64,000 nt of DNA from Croceimicrobium sp965228705 (GCF_965228705.1 NZ_OZ245832.1:1426001-1490000); one strand, 5' to 3'. Numbered from the stretch's first letter, positions 52,649 to 61,604 are shown. Translations and numbers: made by a program. The notes: generated from the letters alone by a model not told the origin.

Positions 52649-53584
52649 ATGATGCAAGACGGTATTTATGCCCGTTTCAGCACCCCCAGAGGTAGTATTA
52701 CCTTAAAGCTGGAACATGAAAAAACTCCACTCACCGTTGCCAATTTTGTTGGATTGGCGGAAGGTAAAATTGAAAACAGCGCCAAAGGAAACAATGAGCC
52801 CTATTATGATGGCTTAAGCTTCCATCGCGTAATTGCTGATTTCATGATTCAAGGTGGCGACCCTACCGGCAGTGGCGCCGGAGGTCCCGGATATAAGTTT
52901 GTCGATGAGATTCATCCTGATTTAATCCACGATCGCCCCGGTATTTTAAGCATGGCCAATGCCGGCCCTGGCACCAATGGATCTCAGTTTTTCATTACCC
53001 ACGGAGCTACTCCCTGGTTAGATGGAAAACATACCGTATTCGGTTCAGTAATAGAAGGCCTGGAAGTGGTGAATGCCATTAAACAAGGCGATACCATGGA
53101 TAAGGTAGAAATTCTCCGTCAAGGTGCCGAAGCCGAAGCCTGGGATGCTGCCGCCGTATTTAGCGAGTGGATGGCTAAACAAGATGAAATTGCCGCCGCG
53201 GCTCGTAAGGCTGAAGAAGCGAAAATGGCCCAATTAACCGAAGGTTTTGAGAAAACCGAAAGTGGCCTATTCTATAAAATCACTGCCGAAGGATCAGGCG
53301 ATAAGCCTCAAAAAGGTCAGACGGTAGCGGTGCATTATGAAGGTCGTTTAACCGATGGCACCGTATTCGATAATTCACATCAACGCGGGGAACCTATTAG
53401 CTTCCCGGTAGGTGTAGGTCGCGTTATTCCCGGATGGGATTTGGGAATCCAATTATTAAGTGTGGGCAGCAAAGCCACCTTAATTATTCCCCCCGACATG
53501 GGCTATGGCGCCTCAGGCGCAGGCGGAGTAATTCCTCCTAATGCCTGGCTAATATTTGATGTAGAGCTAGTAAGCGCTCAATAA
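52649..53584 (+). CDS. Cytosolic cyclophilin-FKBP fusion peptidyl-prolyl isomerase
   Basis: 311 residues, a paralogue of the preceding gene but with no signal peptide, so it should stay in the cytoplasm. It has the same order: cyclophilin (1-155; FHRVIADFMIQGGDPTGSGAGGPGYKF, ILSMANAGPGTNGSQFFITH), short helical linker and FKBP (200-310; GQTVAVHYEGRLTDGTVFDNS, GWDLGIQLLSVGSKATLIIPPDMGYGASGAGG). It starts 3 nt after the first fusion. Both active sites look complete (R-x-x-x-x-F in cyclophilin; the FKBP core has the GWxxGIQLL and YG motifs). It ends at a strong terminator. Confidence 0.93.
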   Translation: MMQDGIYARFSTPRGSITLKLEHEKTPLTVANFVGLAEGKIENSAKGNNEPYYDGLSFHRVIADFMIQGGDPTGSGAGGPGYKFVDEIHPDLIHDRPGILSMANAGPGTNGSQFFITHGATPWLDGKHTVFGSVIEGLEVVNAIKQGDTMDKVEILRQGAEAEAWDAAAVFSEWMAKQDEIAAAARKAEEAKMAQLTEGFEKTESGLFYKITAEGSGDKPQKGQTVAVHYEGRLTDGTVFDNSHQRGEPISFPVGVGRVIPGWDLGIQLLSVGSKATLIIPPDMGYGASGAGGVIPPNAWLIFDVELVSAQ

Positions 53585-53589
53585 ATTTA

Positions 53590-53616
53590 AAGCGAACCCG
53601 AAGGTTCGCTTTTTTT
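53590..53616 (+). terminator. Rho-independent terminator of the nrnA-gldI-PPIase operon
   Basis: A 9-bp stem pairs AAGCGAACC (53590-53598) with GGTTCGCTT (53603-53611), with loop CGAA and a following T-run. Confidence 0.92.
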
Positions 53617-53639
53617 ATAGCTTTTCGCATCTTAGTTAC

Positions 53640-55565
53640 ATGAAATACCTCCTGCTCCTTCTCTCCGTTTTTAGCACTTGCTGGCCGGCCCAGAGTCAAT
53701 GGATCGCCATACAAGAAAAACATATCGTTCAATTGACGGGACAGGAGCGACAAATGGGCCTTTTTGATGAAGGTCCCAGATTATTTGATCAGAAAGGAAA
53801 AGCCAATCTAAAACCGCATCGACGCTTTCACCCCACCTATCAAAAGCTCTATCAACCACAGGAGTTTTTGATTAAACTAGATGGTAACTACCGCCTCGAT
53901 TCAGTGCGTTTCTACGATGGCGCCGGCAAAGACAGCTTTGAAATTTACCTGGGAAATCCTGCTGAATGGAATTTAGTCTTAAAGCAGAGTACTGATCGCT
54001 ATGAAAGCTGGCGTAGCTTCGAATTAAAAGGCCAATCTGAATTAATTCTACTGCGCTTTAAGGGACCGCAGGCCGAGATTGGCGAAATGTATTTCTATGG
54101 CGAAAGACTGGCGCCCTTAAAAGAGCCTTTGAAAAATCGGCAATTGCGCTCTCCCCTTAGCTTAAATGAGTTTATGGGCATCAATGCCTTTATTGATGAT
54201 CCGGGATCCAAGGTAGAAGCCGTTGCCGGTTTGGTGCGCGAATACCACAATTGGGATTGGCATTATCCTGAAGGACTAAAGGCCGGGCAAATTCAGATGG
54301 AAGGCATTCGCTTTGCTCCGGCCGCCGCTGGCTATTGGGATTTTGATCAATACTATACCGATCTTAAAAAACGAGGGCTGCAAAGCTATCCCTGCTTGCA
54401 AGGCAGTCCACTCTGGTTAGCCTCTGAGTTTGATCATAAACCTCAGGATCTCAATTTCGCTGCAGATGATCCCCAAGCCTATCGCCAACATGCTGCCTTT
54501 GTATGGCAATATGCGGCTCGCTATGGCAGTAGAACACAGGTGCCCAGTACTTTAAATTTAGCTAAGGGGCAGGCTCCATTATCGGGTTTAAACCTAATCG
54601 CCGGACTCGAAAGCTGGAATGAACCCGATAAATGGTGGCGCGGTCGTGAGGGGTATTTCCATCCTTTCGAATATGCAGCTATGCTAAGTGCCGATTTTGA
54701 CGGACATGCCAGTACCTTGGGACCTCTCTATGGATTAAAGCAAGCCGATCCCAATCTGGACTTTGTGATGGGCGGTTTGGCTGGATTAGACACAAATTAT
54801 GTGGAAGCCATTCGCCTCTGGGCCCTATATCGTCGGCCTAAAGGCAATTTCCCGGCTGATGTGCTCAACTTCCATCATTATAGCAATGATGCTGGTGGTC
54901 AGAATGATCGTGCTGATCATGGCATTCCGCCTGAAGATGACCATTTAAAACAAAGACTCGAAGCCTTAGTGCAATACCGTAATGCACATCTGCCAACTCA
55001 AAAAATTTTCCTTTCCGAATTTGGTTACGACACCAATCCCCGCTCCATTCAAGCACCTCCCCACGATGATTCATTGGAGGTCTTGGCGGCACAAGCCAAT
55101 TATTTAGTGCGCTCCATATTACTAGCCCATGCTTCCGGAATTGATGGCGCTTTCATTTACATGCTTCGCGATGTTAATGCCCCCAATCCCAATAAGTACA
55201 TGAGTAGTGGCCTTACGGCAGAGAAATGGAACAAACATCGGCCAAAGCCCTCTTATTATAAGCTAAAGGCCCTAAAGCAAATCATGGGTGAATTTGTCTT
55301 TGTTGAGCAGGAACAACCCAACTTAAAGGAATTGCACATCTTCCGCTATCGTCATCGCGAAACCGGGCAAAGGGCTTATGTGCTCTGGGTAAAATCGGAT
55401 GGACGAAAATCGACTTACAAAGAATTGTACTTCCTCAATGAAAAGCGAACACCCAGCAAAGTCTACCGCTTACCTTCCGATAACCAAGAATTAATACCAG
55501 AGGAGTTTAATCTCAGTCAGGGATTTGAAGTGAATAACAGTCCGGTAATCCTGATTTATGATTAA
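53640..55565 (+). CDS. Secreted clan GH-A glycoside hydrolase-like protein
   Basis: 641 residues with a signal peptide (MKYLLLLLSVFSTCWPAQSQ). Residues about 20-160 look like a beta-sandwich binding module (YGE-ended strands with a discoidin-like look). From about 175 a TIM-barrel-type domain follows. The acid/base is E328 in GLESWNEPDKWW (the N-E-P of clan GH-A) and the nucleophile candidate is E460 in KIFLSEFGYDTN, near the end of a strand as in the clan. YRRPKGNFPADVLNFHHYSN precedes the nucleophile. The sugar and exact GH family are not readable. The stop interlocks with that of the convergent receptor gene on TTAA. Confidence 0.72.
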   Translation: MKYLLLLLSVFSTCWPAQSQWIAIQEKHIVQLTGQERQMGLFDEGPRLFDQKGKANLKPHRRFHPTYQKLYQPQEFLIKLDGNYRLDSVRFYDGAGKDSFEIYLGNPAEWNLVLKQSTDRYESWRSFELKGQSELILLRFKGPQAEIGEMYFYGERLAPLKEPLKNRQLRSPLSLNEFMGINAFIDDPGSKVEAVAGLVREYHNWDWHYPEGLKAGQIQMEGIRFAPAAAGYWDFDQYYTDLKKRGLQSYPCLQGSPLWLASEFDHKPQDLNFAADDPQAYRQHAAFVWQYAARYGSRTQVPSTLNLAKGQAPLSGLNLIAGLESWNEPDKWWRGREGYFHPFEYAAMLSADFDGHASTLGPLYGLKQADPNLDFVMGGLAGLDTNYVEAIRLWALYRRPKGNFPADVLNFHHYSNDAGGQNDRADHGIPPEDDHLKQRLEALVQYRNAHLPTQKIFLSEFGYDTNPRSIQAPPHDDSLEVLAAQANYLVRSILLAHASGIDGAFIYMLRDVNAPNPNKYMSSGLTAEKWNKHRPKPSYYKLKALKQIMGEFVFVEQEQPNLKELHIFRYRHRETGQRAYVLWVKSDGRKSTYKELYFLNEKRTPSKVYRLPSDNQELIPEEFNLSQGFEVNNSPVILIYD

Positions 55566-57961
55566 AAATCACCGTCCATTTCACCTCTACCTTCTGGCCT
55601 GCGGGATTTACGCTGATTAATGCGATAACTGAAATTAAGCGTAATCTGACGCTGACGCCATTGGAAGGTTCCGAAAGTATCGAAATAGCCACCGGAGGCA
55701 ATGGGCCCCGAAGTATAATATCTACGTACCCGATTATTAAAGAGATCGCGCACCGCTAGGGTTACCGTAGCATTGCCTTTCATGAAATCCTTAGTCCAGG
55801 CCAAGTCAAAAGTATAAATCCCCAAACGACGGGTTTGAGCATTCTGGCTAGGTCCGTCCATATTGAAGCTCACCTGTAAATCGCTATCCCAAAACTTAAA
55901 GCGGTTTACCAAACGCCCGCTACTGGAGGCATTATCGGCTCCAAAGTCGGTCCCTTCATAAGAACCCACTAATTGCGTATAGAAGAGGTTCAAGTTGGCA
56001 TTTACCTCATACCATTTAGCCAGATTATACTGGAAGTTGAATTCCATTCCATAGGCATCTTGCACCGCCAGGTTAATTGGGAAAAAGCGGGTAAACTCCT
56101 GACCATCGCGCTCTTCCACCAAGGTAATACGTTCAATTACCCCGGTACGGTGACGGTAATAAAGACCGCTGTACAAGCTACCCTTTTCGAAGTAGCGCAC
56201 ATAACCAGCCTCATAACTGTCGGTAAACTCGGGGTTCACATTTGGGTTTCCAGAGAAGAAATTTCGATTATCGCTAAAACCAAAAAATGGAGCCAGAGTA
56301 CGAAATCCTGGTCGGCTGATTCTGCGACTGTAACTCAACTGCAAATCCGATAAGGGACTGAAGGAGTAGGTGAAAAAAGCACTGGGAAAGAGATTGGCAT
56401 AATTGCGACGATTCACGCTATCACCATAGCCCACCTCCGTGGTTAAATCTGTAATCTCAGCGCGCAGGCCTAATTGATAAGTAATCTTCTTTTTCCAGGC
56501 TCCATTGTAAATCCCATAAGCCGCGTAAACATTCTCGGTAAACAAGAAACGGCTATCAAATTCCGGATCGGGAATATAGGTCCCATCATCGGCTCGATCG
56601 CTTAATTCGTAATCGTTTTCAATTTCGCGCAGAGTAGAACGCGCTCCTAATTCATAACTCCGCTTCTCCCCTAAGGGATGTACATAATCGGTTTGAAGCA
56701 AGGTACTACGCTGGTACTCGAGGTTTGCCACTTGCTGTAAAAAGGTACCTGGACGCCCTAAAGTATCTTGCTCAATGCGTGAGTTTTCCCGATCATCTTC
56801 CAGACTGTATCGGAAATCAGCGGTCCATTTATGGTCTTCATTATCGCTAAAGGTCTTTTGCCAGGAGAGATTTCCTTCCACCACTTCTTCAGTTTCCGTT
56901 TCGGCATCATGGCGCTTCACCTCACGTACAATTGCATTGTTGGCATCGCGATCCACAAATTCCAGATCCACATAATTCTTATCCCTACTGGGACTGTATA
57001 AGAAGGAACCGGTTAGGGTTTGATCTTCCCTAAGGTAATAGTCCATCCCAGCCCTGAAACTAAAATCATAGCCTCCGCGACTTTGATAGCGATCACGACT
57101 AAAAGAATAATTGGTATCCGCTAAAAAGAACTTTTGATTTGAGCGTCCACCACCAGGGGAACGACGCTGGTTAAAACTAATATTGGTGAAGAAATTCAAG
57201 CGATTTTGGCGGTAATTCATGGTTGCCCCGGCTCCGTATAATTCGGGGTAACCACCACTTATATCAAAGCTGCCATTAAAGCCTTTTTGATCCTGCTTTT
57301 TCAGCACAATATTAATGATACCTGCTTCTCCTTCGGCATCATAACGCGCGGAGGGATTGGTAATCACCTCAATCTTTTCAATGGTATTTCCCTGTAATTG
57401 CCTTAAGGCTGAGGCGGGATCGGAACCTATTAAACCACTGGGCTTACCATTAATGAGAATGCGCACATTATTGGAACCCCGCAAGGCCACATTACCTTCT
57501 ACATCCACCGTTACAGATGGTAGATTATTCAGGATATCAGAAGCATTACTGCCCACGGAGGTCAAATCCTTAGCGACATTAAATACCCGCTTATCCTGCT
57601 CAAACTCCATCATTTTAGATTGAGCCACCACCTCCACTTCTTCAAAAACCGAAGCGGCCGATTTCAAGGCAATATCGCCTAGTTCTAATTGGCCAGATGC
57701 CGGCACCTTAATATTCATTGAGTCGGGCTGCATACCTACATAGGAGATATGCAATTTGTAGGCACCCGCTGGAGCGGAAAGACTAAAACGACCTTCCATA
57801 TCTGTAGATAATCCTTCTATAATCTGATTGTTTTGATAAAGCACCACATTGGCCAGAGGTAAACCTTCTTGATCAGGACCAATAATATGGCCTTGAATTT
57901 GGGACCAAAGCGAGCTCATTGATCCTAAAATTAAGATCAGACTGCAGAGTAAATTTCGCAT
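55562..57961 (-). CDS. TonB-dependent-receptor-like outer-membrane protein with carboxypeptidase-regulatory-like N-domain
   Basis: I start at the ATG at 57961 (MRNLLCSLILILGSMSSLWSQ), giving 799 residues with a signal peptide. A CarboxypepD_reg domain (about 22-100; LPLANVVLYQNNQIIEGLSTD) precedes a plug (about 120-235; VALRGSNNVRILINGKPSG, EIEVITNPSARYDAEGEAGIINIVLKK) and a barrel of many aromatic strands ending LNFSYRINQRKSR. The barrel type is the OMP_b-brl_3-like form without a clear TonB box. No SusD/RagB gene is adjacent, so it is a single receptor, probably for peptides or a metal complex. The tail is Arg/Gly-rich. Confidence 0.85.
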   Translation of the reverse strand: MRNLLCSLILILGSMSSLWSQIQGHIIGPDQEGLPLANVVLYQNNQIIEGLSTDMEGRFSLSAPAGAYKLHISYVGMQPDSMNIKVPASGQLELGDIALKSAASVFEEVEVVAQSKMMEFEQDKRVFNVAKDLTSVGSNASDILNNLPSVTVDVEGNVALRGSNNVRILINGKPSGLIGSDPASALRQLQGNTIEKIEVITNPSARYDAEGEAGIINIVLKKQDQKGFNGSFDISGGYPELYGAGATMNYRQNRLNFFTNISFNQRRSPGGGRSNQKFFLADTNYSFSRDRYQSRGGYDFSFRAGMDYYLREDQTLTGSFLYSPSRDKNYVDLEFVDRDANNAIVREVKRHDAETETEEVVEGNLSWQKTFSDNEDHKWTADFRYSLEDDRENSRIEQDTLGRPGTFLQQVANLEYQRSTLLQTDYVHPLGEKRSYELGARSTLREIENDYELSDRADDGTYIPDPEFDSRFLFTENVYAAYGIYNGAWKKKITYQLGLRAEITDLTTEVGYGDSVNRRNYANLFPSAFFTYSFSPLSDLQLSYSRRISRPGFRTLAPFFGFSDNRNFFSGNPNVNPEFTDSYEAGYVRYFEKGSLYSGLYYRHRTGVIERITLVEERDGQEFTRFFPINLAVQDAYGMEFNFQYNLAKWYEVNANLNLFYTQLVGSYEGTDFGADNASSSGRLVNRFKFWDSDLQVSFNMDGPSQNAQTRRLGIYTFDLAWTKDFMKGNATVTLAVRDLFNNRVRRYYTSGPIASGGYFDTFGTFQWRQRQITLNFSYRINQRKSRRPEGRGEMDGDF

Positions 57962-57995
57962 AATCAAAGAATCGGTAATTAACCGTATTTGTTCA

Positions 57996-60014
57996 TTAAG
58001 CAGGGAATTCCTTTTCCATGCGTTCTTCTAAGGCTACCATCTCATCACGAAGGGCAGCCGCTTCAATAAAGTCGAGGGATTTGGCCGCAGTTTCCATTTT
58101 ACGACGAATCTTATCTACGCCCTTACGCATATCTTCCCGCGAATGGTAAACCGCATTTTCTTCTGCGGCTTTAGGTACAACCAGATTGCTGCGATAGGGA
58201 TTATGGTCCTTCTTGGAGCCAGGTAAAATGGAATCGGTGGATTTCTTTAAAGCGGTTGGCTTTAGGCCATGATCATCATTGTATTGCTGCTGTATAGCAC
58301 GACGACGATTGGTTTCATCAATGGTGCGTTGCATACTGTCAGTCATCTTATCCGCATACATAATCGCCAGGCCATTCACATTTCGAGCAGCCCGACCTAC
58401 GGTTTGCACTAAGGATCTTTCGGCTCTCAGGAAACCTTCTTTATCGGCATCTAAAATAGCTACCAGACTAACTTCCGGTAAATCCAATCCTTCACGAAGA
58501 AGGTTTACACCAATCAAAACATCAAAGAGACCTAAACGTAAATCGCGCATAATCTCTACCCTTTCCAGGGTATCCACATCCGAATGCACATAGCGACAGC
58601 GCACGCCATAGCGAGTAAGGTATTTGGTTAATTCCTCCGCCATTCGCTTAGTAAGGGTAGTTACCAAAACGCGCTCATCCAATTCCGTCCGTTTATTAAT
58701 CTCCTCCATCAAATCATCGACCTGATTTTGCACCGGACGTACTTCAATACGAGGGTCTAATAAGCCAGTAGGTCGAATTAATTGCTCTACGACTACACCC
58801 TGACTCTTCTCCAGTTCATAATCGGCCGGAGTAGCACTTACATAGATCACCTGGTTTTGCAGGCTTTCAAATTCGTCGAAGGTCAAGGGTCGGTTATCCA
58901 TCGCCGCTGGCAAACGGAAACCATATTCAACCAGGTTTTCCTTTCGGGATCGGTCACCACCGTACATGGCGCGCACCTGGGAAACGGTAACGTGACTTTC
59001 GTCTATGACCATCAGATAATCATCCGGGAAATAATCTAATAAGCAGAAGGGACGAGTGCCTGGTGCCCGGCCATCTAAATAGCGGGAATAATTCTCAATC
59101 CCTGAGCAATAGCCTAATTCACGGATCATCTCCAAATCAAATTCGGTTCTTTCCTGTAAACGTTTTGCTTCCAGAGGTCGACCTTGCTTATTGAAGAAAT
59201 CTACCTGCGCCACCATATCATCCTGAATTTGATGAATGGCCTTTTGCAAGGACTCTTTGCCGGTCACAAAGATGTTGGCTGGGAAAATGCGCACCTGTTC
59301 AAAGGTTTCCAATACCTCGCGATTGGAAGGATCGAAGCGTTCAATACGCTCAATTTCATCCCCCCAGAAATGAATGCGGAAGGCAGTATCAGCATAAGCT
59401 GGAAAAATATCTACAGTATCGCCCTTCACACGGAAGCTACCGCGAGTAAATTCTGCGGCGGTTCGATTGTAGAGGGCATTTACAAAGGCATATAAGAGCT
59501 TATTGCGCGCAATCACCTGCCCCACTTCAATCTCAATTACCTGCTGGTTGAAGGATTCAGGGTTACCAATACCATATAAGCAAGAAACGGAAGCCACAAC
59601 CAGTACATCCCGACGACCCGACAATAAGGCCGAGGTAGTGGAAAGGCGTAGTTTTTCAATTTCATCATTAATACTGAGGTCCTTCTCAATATAAGTTCCG
59701 GTAGTAGGGATATAGGCCTCGGGCTGATAGTAATCGTAGTAGGAAACAAAGTATTCCACCGCATTATTGGGGAAGAACTGCTTGAATTCTGAGTACAGCT
59801 GAGCGGCCAAAGTTTTGTTATGACTTAAAACCAAAGTTGGCTTTTGAATCTCCTTGATCACATTGGCAACGGTAAAAGTCTTACCTGATCCAGTTACCCC
59901 TAAAAGAGTTTGGTAACGCTCCCCCTCTACCAGCCCTGCGGCCAGTTCCTTAATCGCCTGCGGCTGATCTCCGGTAGGACTGTATTCCGATTGAATTTCG
60001 AATTCTTGTGCCAT
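57996..60014 (-). CDS. uvrB: UvrABC system protein B (excinuclease helicase)
   Basis: 672 residues, full length. Walker A is LLGVTGSGKTFTVANV; next come VSYYDYYQPEAYIP, the beta-hairpin region YGIGNPESF, the Walker B VIDESHVT, and helicase motifs (GVNLLREGLDLPEVSLVAILDADKEGF, QTVGRAARN). The C-terminal UVR domain is KSLDFIEAAALRDEMVALEE. It verifies damage in nucleotide excision repair with UvrA and UvrC, neither of which is encoded here. Confidence 0.98.
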   Translation of the reverse strand: MAQEFEIQSEYSPTGDQPQAIKELAAGLVEGERYQTLLGVTGSGKTFTVANVIKEIQKPTLVLSHNKTLAAQLYSEFKQFFPNNAVEYFVSYYDYYQPEAYIPTTGTYIEKDLSINDEIEKLRLSTTSALLSGRRDVLVVASVSCLYGIGNPESFNQQVIEIEVGQVIARNKLLYAFVNALYNRTAAEFTRGSFRVKGDTVDIFPAYADTAFRIHFWGDEIERIERFDPSNREVLETFEQVRIFPANIFVTGKESLQKAIHQIQDDMVAQVDFFNKQGRPLEAKRLQERTEFDLEMIRELGYCSGIENYSRYLDGRAPGTRPFCLLDYFPDDYLMVIDESHVTVSQVRAMYGGDRSRKENLVEYGFRLPAAMDNRPLTFDEFESLQNQVIYVSATPADYELEKSQGVVVEQLIRPTGLLDPRIEVRPVQNQVDDLMEEINKRTELDERVLVTTLTKRMAEELTKYLTRYGVRCRYVHSDVDTLERVEIMRDLRLGLFDVLIGVNLLREGLDLPEVSLVAILDADKEGFLRAERSLVQTVGRAARNVNGLAIMYADKMTDSMQRTIDETNRRRAIQQQYNDDHGLKPTALKKSTDSILPGSKKDHNPYRSNLVVPKAAEENAVYHSREDMRKGVDKIRRKMETAAKSLDFIEAAALRDEMVALEERMEKEFPA

Positions 60015-60018
60015 GCCG

Positions 60019-60026
60019 CGAAATTA
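60019..60026 (-). promoter_or_regulatory. Near-consensus -7 element in front of uvrB
   Basis: The complement is TAATTTCG, one mismatch from TAnnTTTG, and it ends 4 nt before the ATG at 60014, matching the spacing seen at four other genes. Confidence 0.35.
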
Positions 60027-60154
60027 GGTATTGTAAAAGCATTTCAATCGCTAATTAGCGAGCAATCCTGTTAATTAAAAGCAAAAGGATTTAGGCTTGC
60101 CTATTGATAATCAATTAGAAGACAATCCAGGATCGAAGGAAAAGTCAAGAAATT

Positions 60155-60184
60155 TTGTGCAGAAGGATTTTCATTTTACATTTG
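60155..60184 (+). promoter_or_regulatory. Promoter of the DoxX-gpx-ohrR operon
   Basis: TTG (60155-60157), 19-nt spacer, then TACATTTG (60177-60184), both perfect to the Bacteroidota consensus. The palindrome at 60186-60197 lies at the expected transcription start. Confidence 0.75.
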
Positions 60185-60185
60185 C

Positions 60186-60197
60186 ATCGTGCACGAT
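60186..60197. promoter_or_regulatory. Perfect palindrome at the operon start, candidate OhrR operator
   Basis: ATCGTGCACGAT is a 12-bp perfect palindrome that begins 2 nt after the -7 element, so a bound repressor would cover the start site. The third gene of the operon encodes an OhrR-type MarR repressor, which binds palindromes. Identity of the ligand protein is inferred. Confidence 0.55.
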
Positions 60198-60217
60198 ATA
60201 ATCTTAAACGATTTAAA

Positions 60218-60643
60218 ATGCGATACCTTCAAAATATCTTTAGAATACTATTAGGAGCAGCCATGACCTTCGCTGGAATTGGTCACCTCAGCTTTCAACG
60301 CGAAGAGTTTCTGGCCCAGGTTCCACGCTGGTTACCTACGGATCCCGCCTTTATGGATTTTGTAGTTCTGTCCTCTGGAGTGGTAGAAATCAGTTTAGGT
60401 CTGGCTTTAATTTTCTGGATTAAGCAAAAAGCCAAAGTGGGCATTGCCCTGGCCATCTTCTATATTCTGATTTTCCCGGGCAATATTTCACAGTATACTA
60501 ATGGCATTGATGCCTTTGGCCTGGATACGGATCAAAAGCGCTTGATTCGCTTATTCTTTCAGCCCGTGCTTATCCTTTGGGCCCTTTGGTCGAGTGGAGC
60601 TTTTCCATATTTAAAAAAATTAAAATCCAAAAAACAGTCATGA
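60218..60643 (+). CDS. DoxX-like small membrane protein
   Basis: I start at the ATG at 60218 (MRYLQNIFRILLGAAMTFAG); an upstream start would lie over the promoter. 141 residues with about four helices. FRILLGAAMTFAGIGHLSF and the later FYILIFPGNISQYTNGIDAFGL fit the DoxX/DoxD-like family, which appears in redox and peroxide-linked membrane contexts. It is the first gene of an operon with glutathione peroxidase and OhrR and overlaps the next by 4 nt (ATGA). Confidence 0.75.
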   Translation: MRYLQNIFRILLGAAMTFAGIGHLSFQREEFLAQVPRWLPTDPAFMDFVVLSSGVVEISLGLALIFWIKQKAKVGIALAIFYILIFPGNISQYTNGIDAFGLDTDQKRLIRLFFQPVLILWALWSSGAFPYLKKLKSKKQS

Positions 60644-61131
60644 GCAATTCCAGTATTTATCAATTCGAAGCCGAAACTTTAAAAGGCGAAAAAGTTCGTT
60701 TGGAAAACTATCAGGGTAAAACCCTCCTCATCGTAAATACGGCCAGTAAATGCGGACTTACCCCGCAGTATGAAGGTCTGGAAGAACTTTATCAGAAATA
60801 CCATGCTCAAGGTTTGGAAATCTTAGGTTTTCCCTGCAATCAATTCGCCGGTCAAGAACCAGGCAGCAGCGCCGACATTGAAGAATTTTGCTCGGTAAAT
60901 TACGGGGTGAGCTTCCCCATGTTTGCAAAGGTGGATGTAAATGGTAAAAACGCACATCCTCTTTTTAAGCATTTAAAAAAGGCCTTGCCTGGCACCCTAA
61001 CCAATGCCATCAAATGGAATTTCACCAAGTTCTTAATTGATGCCCAAGGGAACCCCGTGAAGCGCTTTGCTCCCACCACCGAACCTTTGAATATGGAAGA
61101 GGATATTCAAAAAACCCTTGGTCATGCCTAA
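60640..61131 (+). CDS. Glutathione peroxidase family protein (Cys-type, thioredoxin-dependent likely)
   Basis: 163 residues. The catalytic cysteine is C38 in NTASKCGLTPQYEGL, replacing the animal selenocysteine. The other tetrad members are in GFPCNQFAGQEPG (Gln68) and KWNFTKFLID (Trp, Asn). The extra cysteine C84 (EEFCSVNYG) is at the place where bacterial enzymes have a resolving cysteine, so thioredoxin rather than glutathione is the likely donor. It reduces hydrogen and organic peroxides. It lies between DoxX and OhrR genes. Confidence 0.93.
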   Translation: MSNSSIYQFEAETLKGEKVRLENYQGKTLLIVNTASKCGLTPQYEGLEELYQKYHAQGLEILGFPCNQFAGQEPGSSADIEEFCSVNYGVSFPMFAKVDVNGKNAHPLFKHLKKALPGTLTNAIKWNFTKFLIDAQGNPVKRFAPTTEPLNMEEDIQKTLGHA

Positions 61132-61588
61132 TCCAGAGGAACTTCTTTTTCTGCGCAATCAGTTATGCTTTCCGCTTTATGCAGCTTCTCGCATGACCAC
61201 CAAAATCTATGCGCCTCATTTACAGGAACTGGATTTAACCTATCCCCAATACCTCGTAATGCTGGTGTTATGGGAAAAAGACGAGCGCAGTGTTAATGAA
61301 ATATCCAAAGAACTGCATTTGGAAACCAATACTCTTACTCCCCTTTTAAAGCGTTTGGAAGGAAAGGAAATCATCTGCCGTGAGCGATCCCAAAGTGATG
61401 AACGCAGTGTGAAAATCAGCCTATCTGAAAAAGGTAAAGACTTATATAAACAAGCTTTGGAAATCCCTGGCAAGATTTGGTCCAGTTTCCAAAGCTCAGA
61501 GATTGACACCCAAGCTTTAAAGGACTTTCAGCAAAGCCTATTTAAATTGGTTAATACCCTGGAAGAGCAGGTAAACAGTATGAAGTAG
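61124..61588 (+). CDS. ohrR: OhrR-type MarR family organic-hydroperoxide-sensing repressor
   Basis: I start at the ATG at 61124 (MPNPEELLFLRNQLCF), overlapping gpx by 8 nt. 154 residues. The sensing cysteine C15 sits in RNQLCFPLYAAS, the same place as in Bacillus OhrR, followed by LDLTYPQYLVMLVLWE. The winged helix is SVNEISKELHLETNTLTPLLKRLEGKEIICRERS and SDERSVKISLSEKG. It should release DNA when the cysteine is oxidised by organic peroxide. A palindrome at the operon promoter is its likely own site, giving autoregulation of doxX-gpx-ohrR. Confidence 0.87.
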   Translation: MPNPEELLFLRNQLCFPLYAASRMTTKIYAPHLQELDLTYPQYLVMLVLWEKDERSVNEISKELHLETNTLTPLLKRLEGKEIICRERSQSDERSVKISLSEKGKDLYKQALEIPGKIWSSFQSSEIDTQALKDFQQSLFKLVNTLEEQVNSMK

Positions 61589-61604
61589 AGGACTCTGCCC
61601 ATAG

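Noticed and set aside
57970..57984. CGGTAATTAACCG as a terminator between the receptor and uvrB genes
   Set aside because: The stem is only 4-5 bp and no proper T-run follows on the minus strand.
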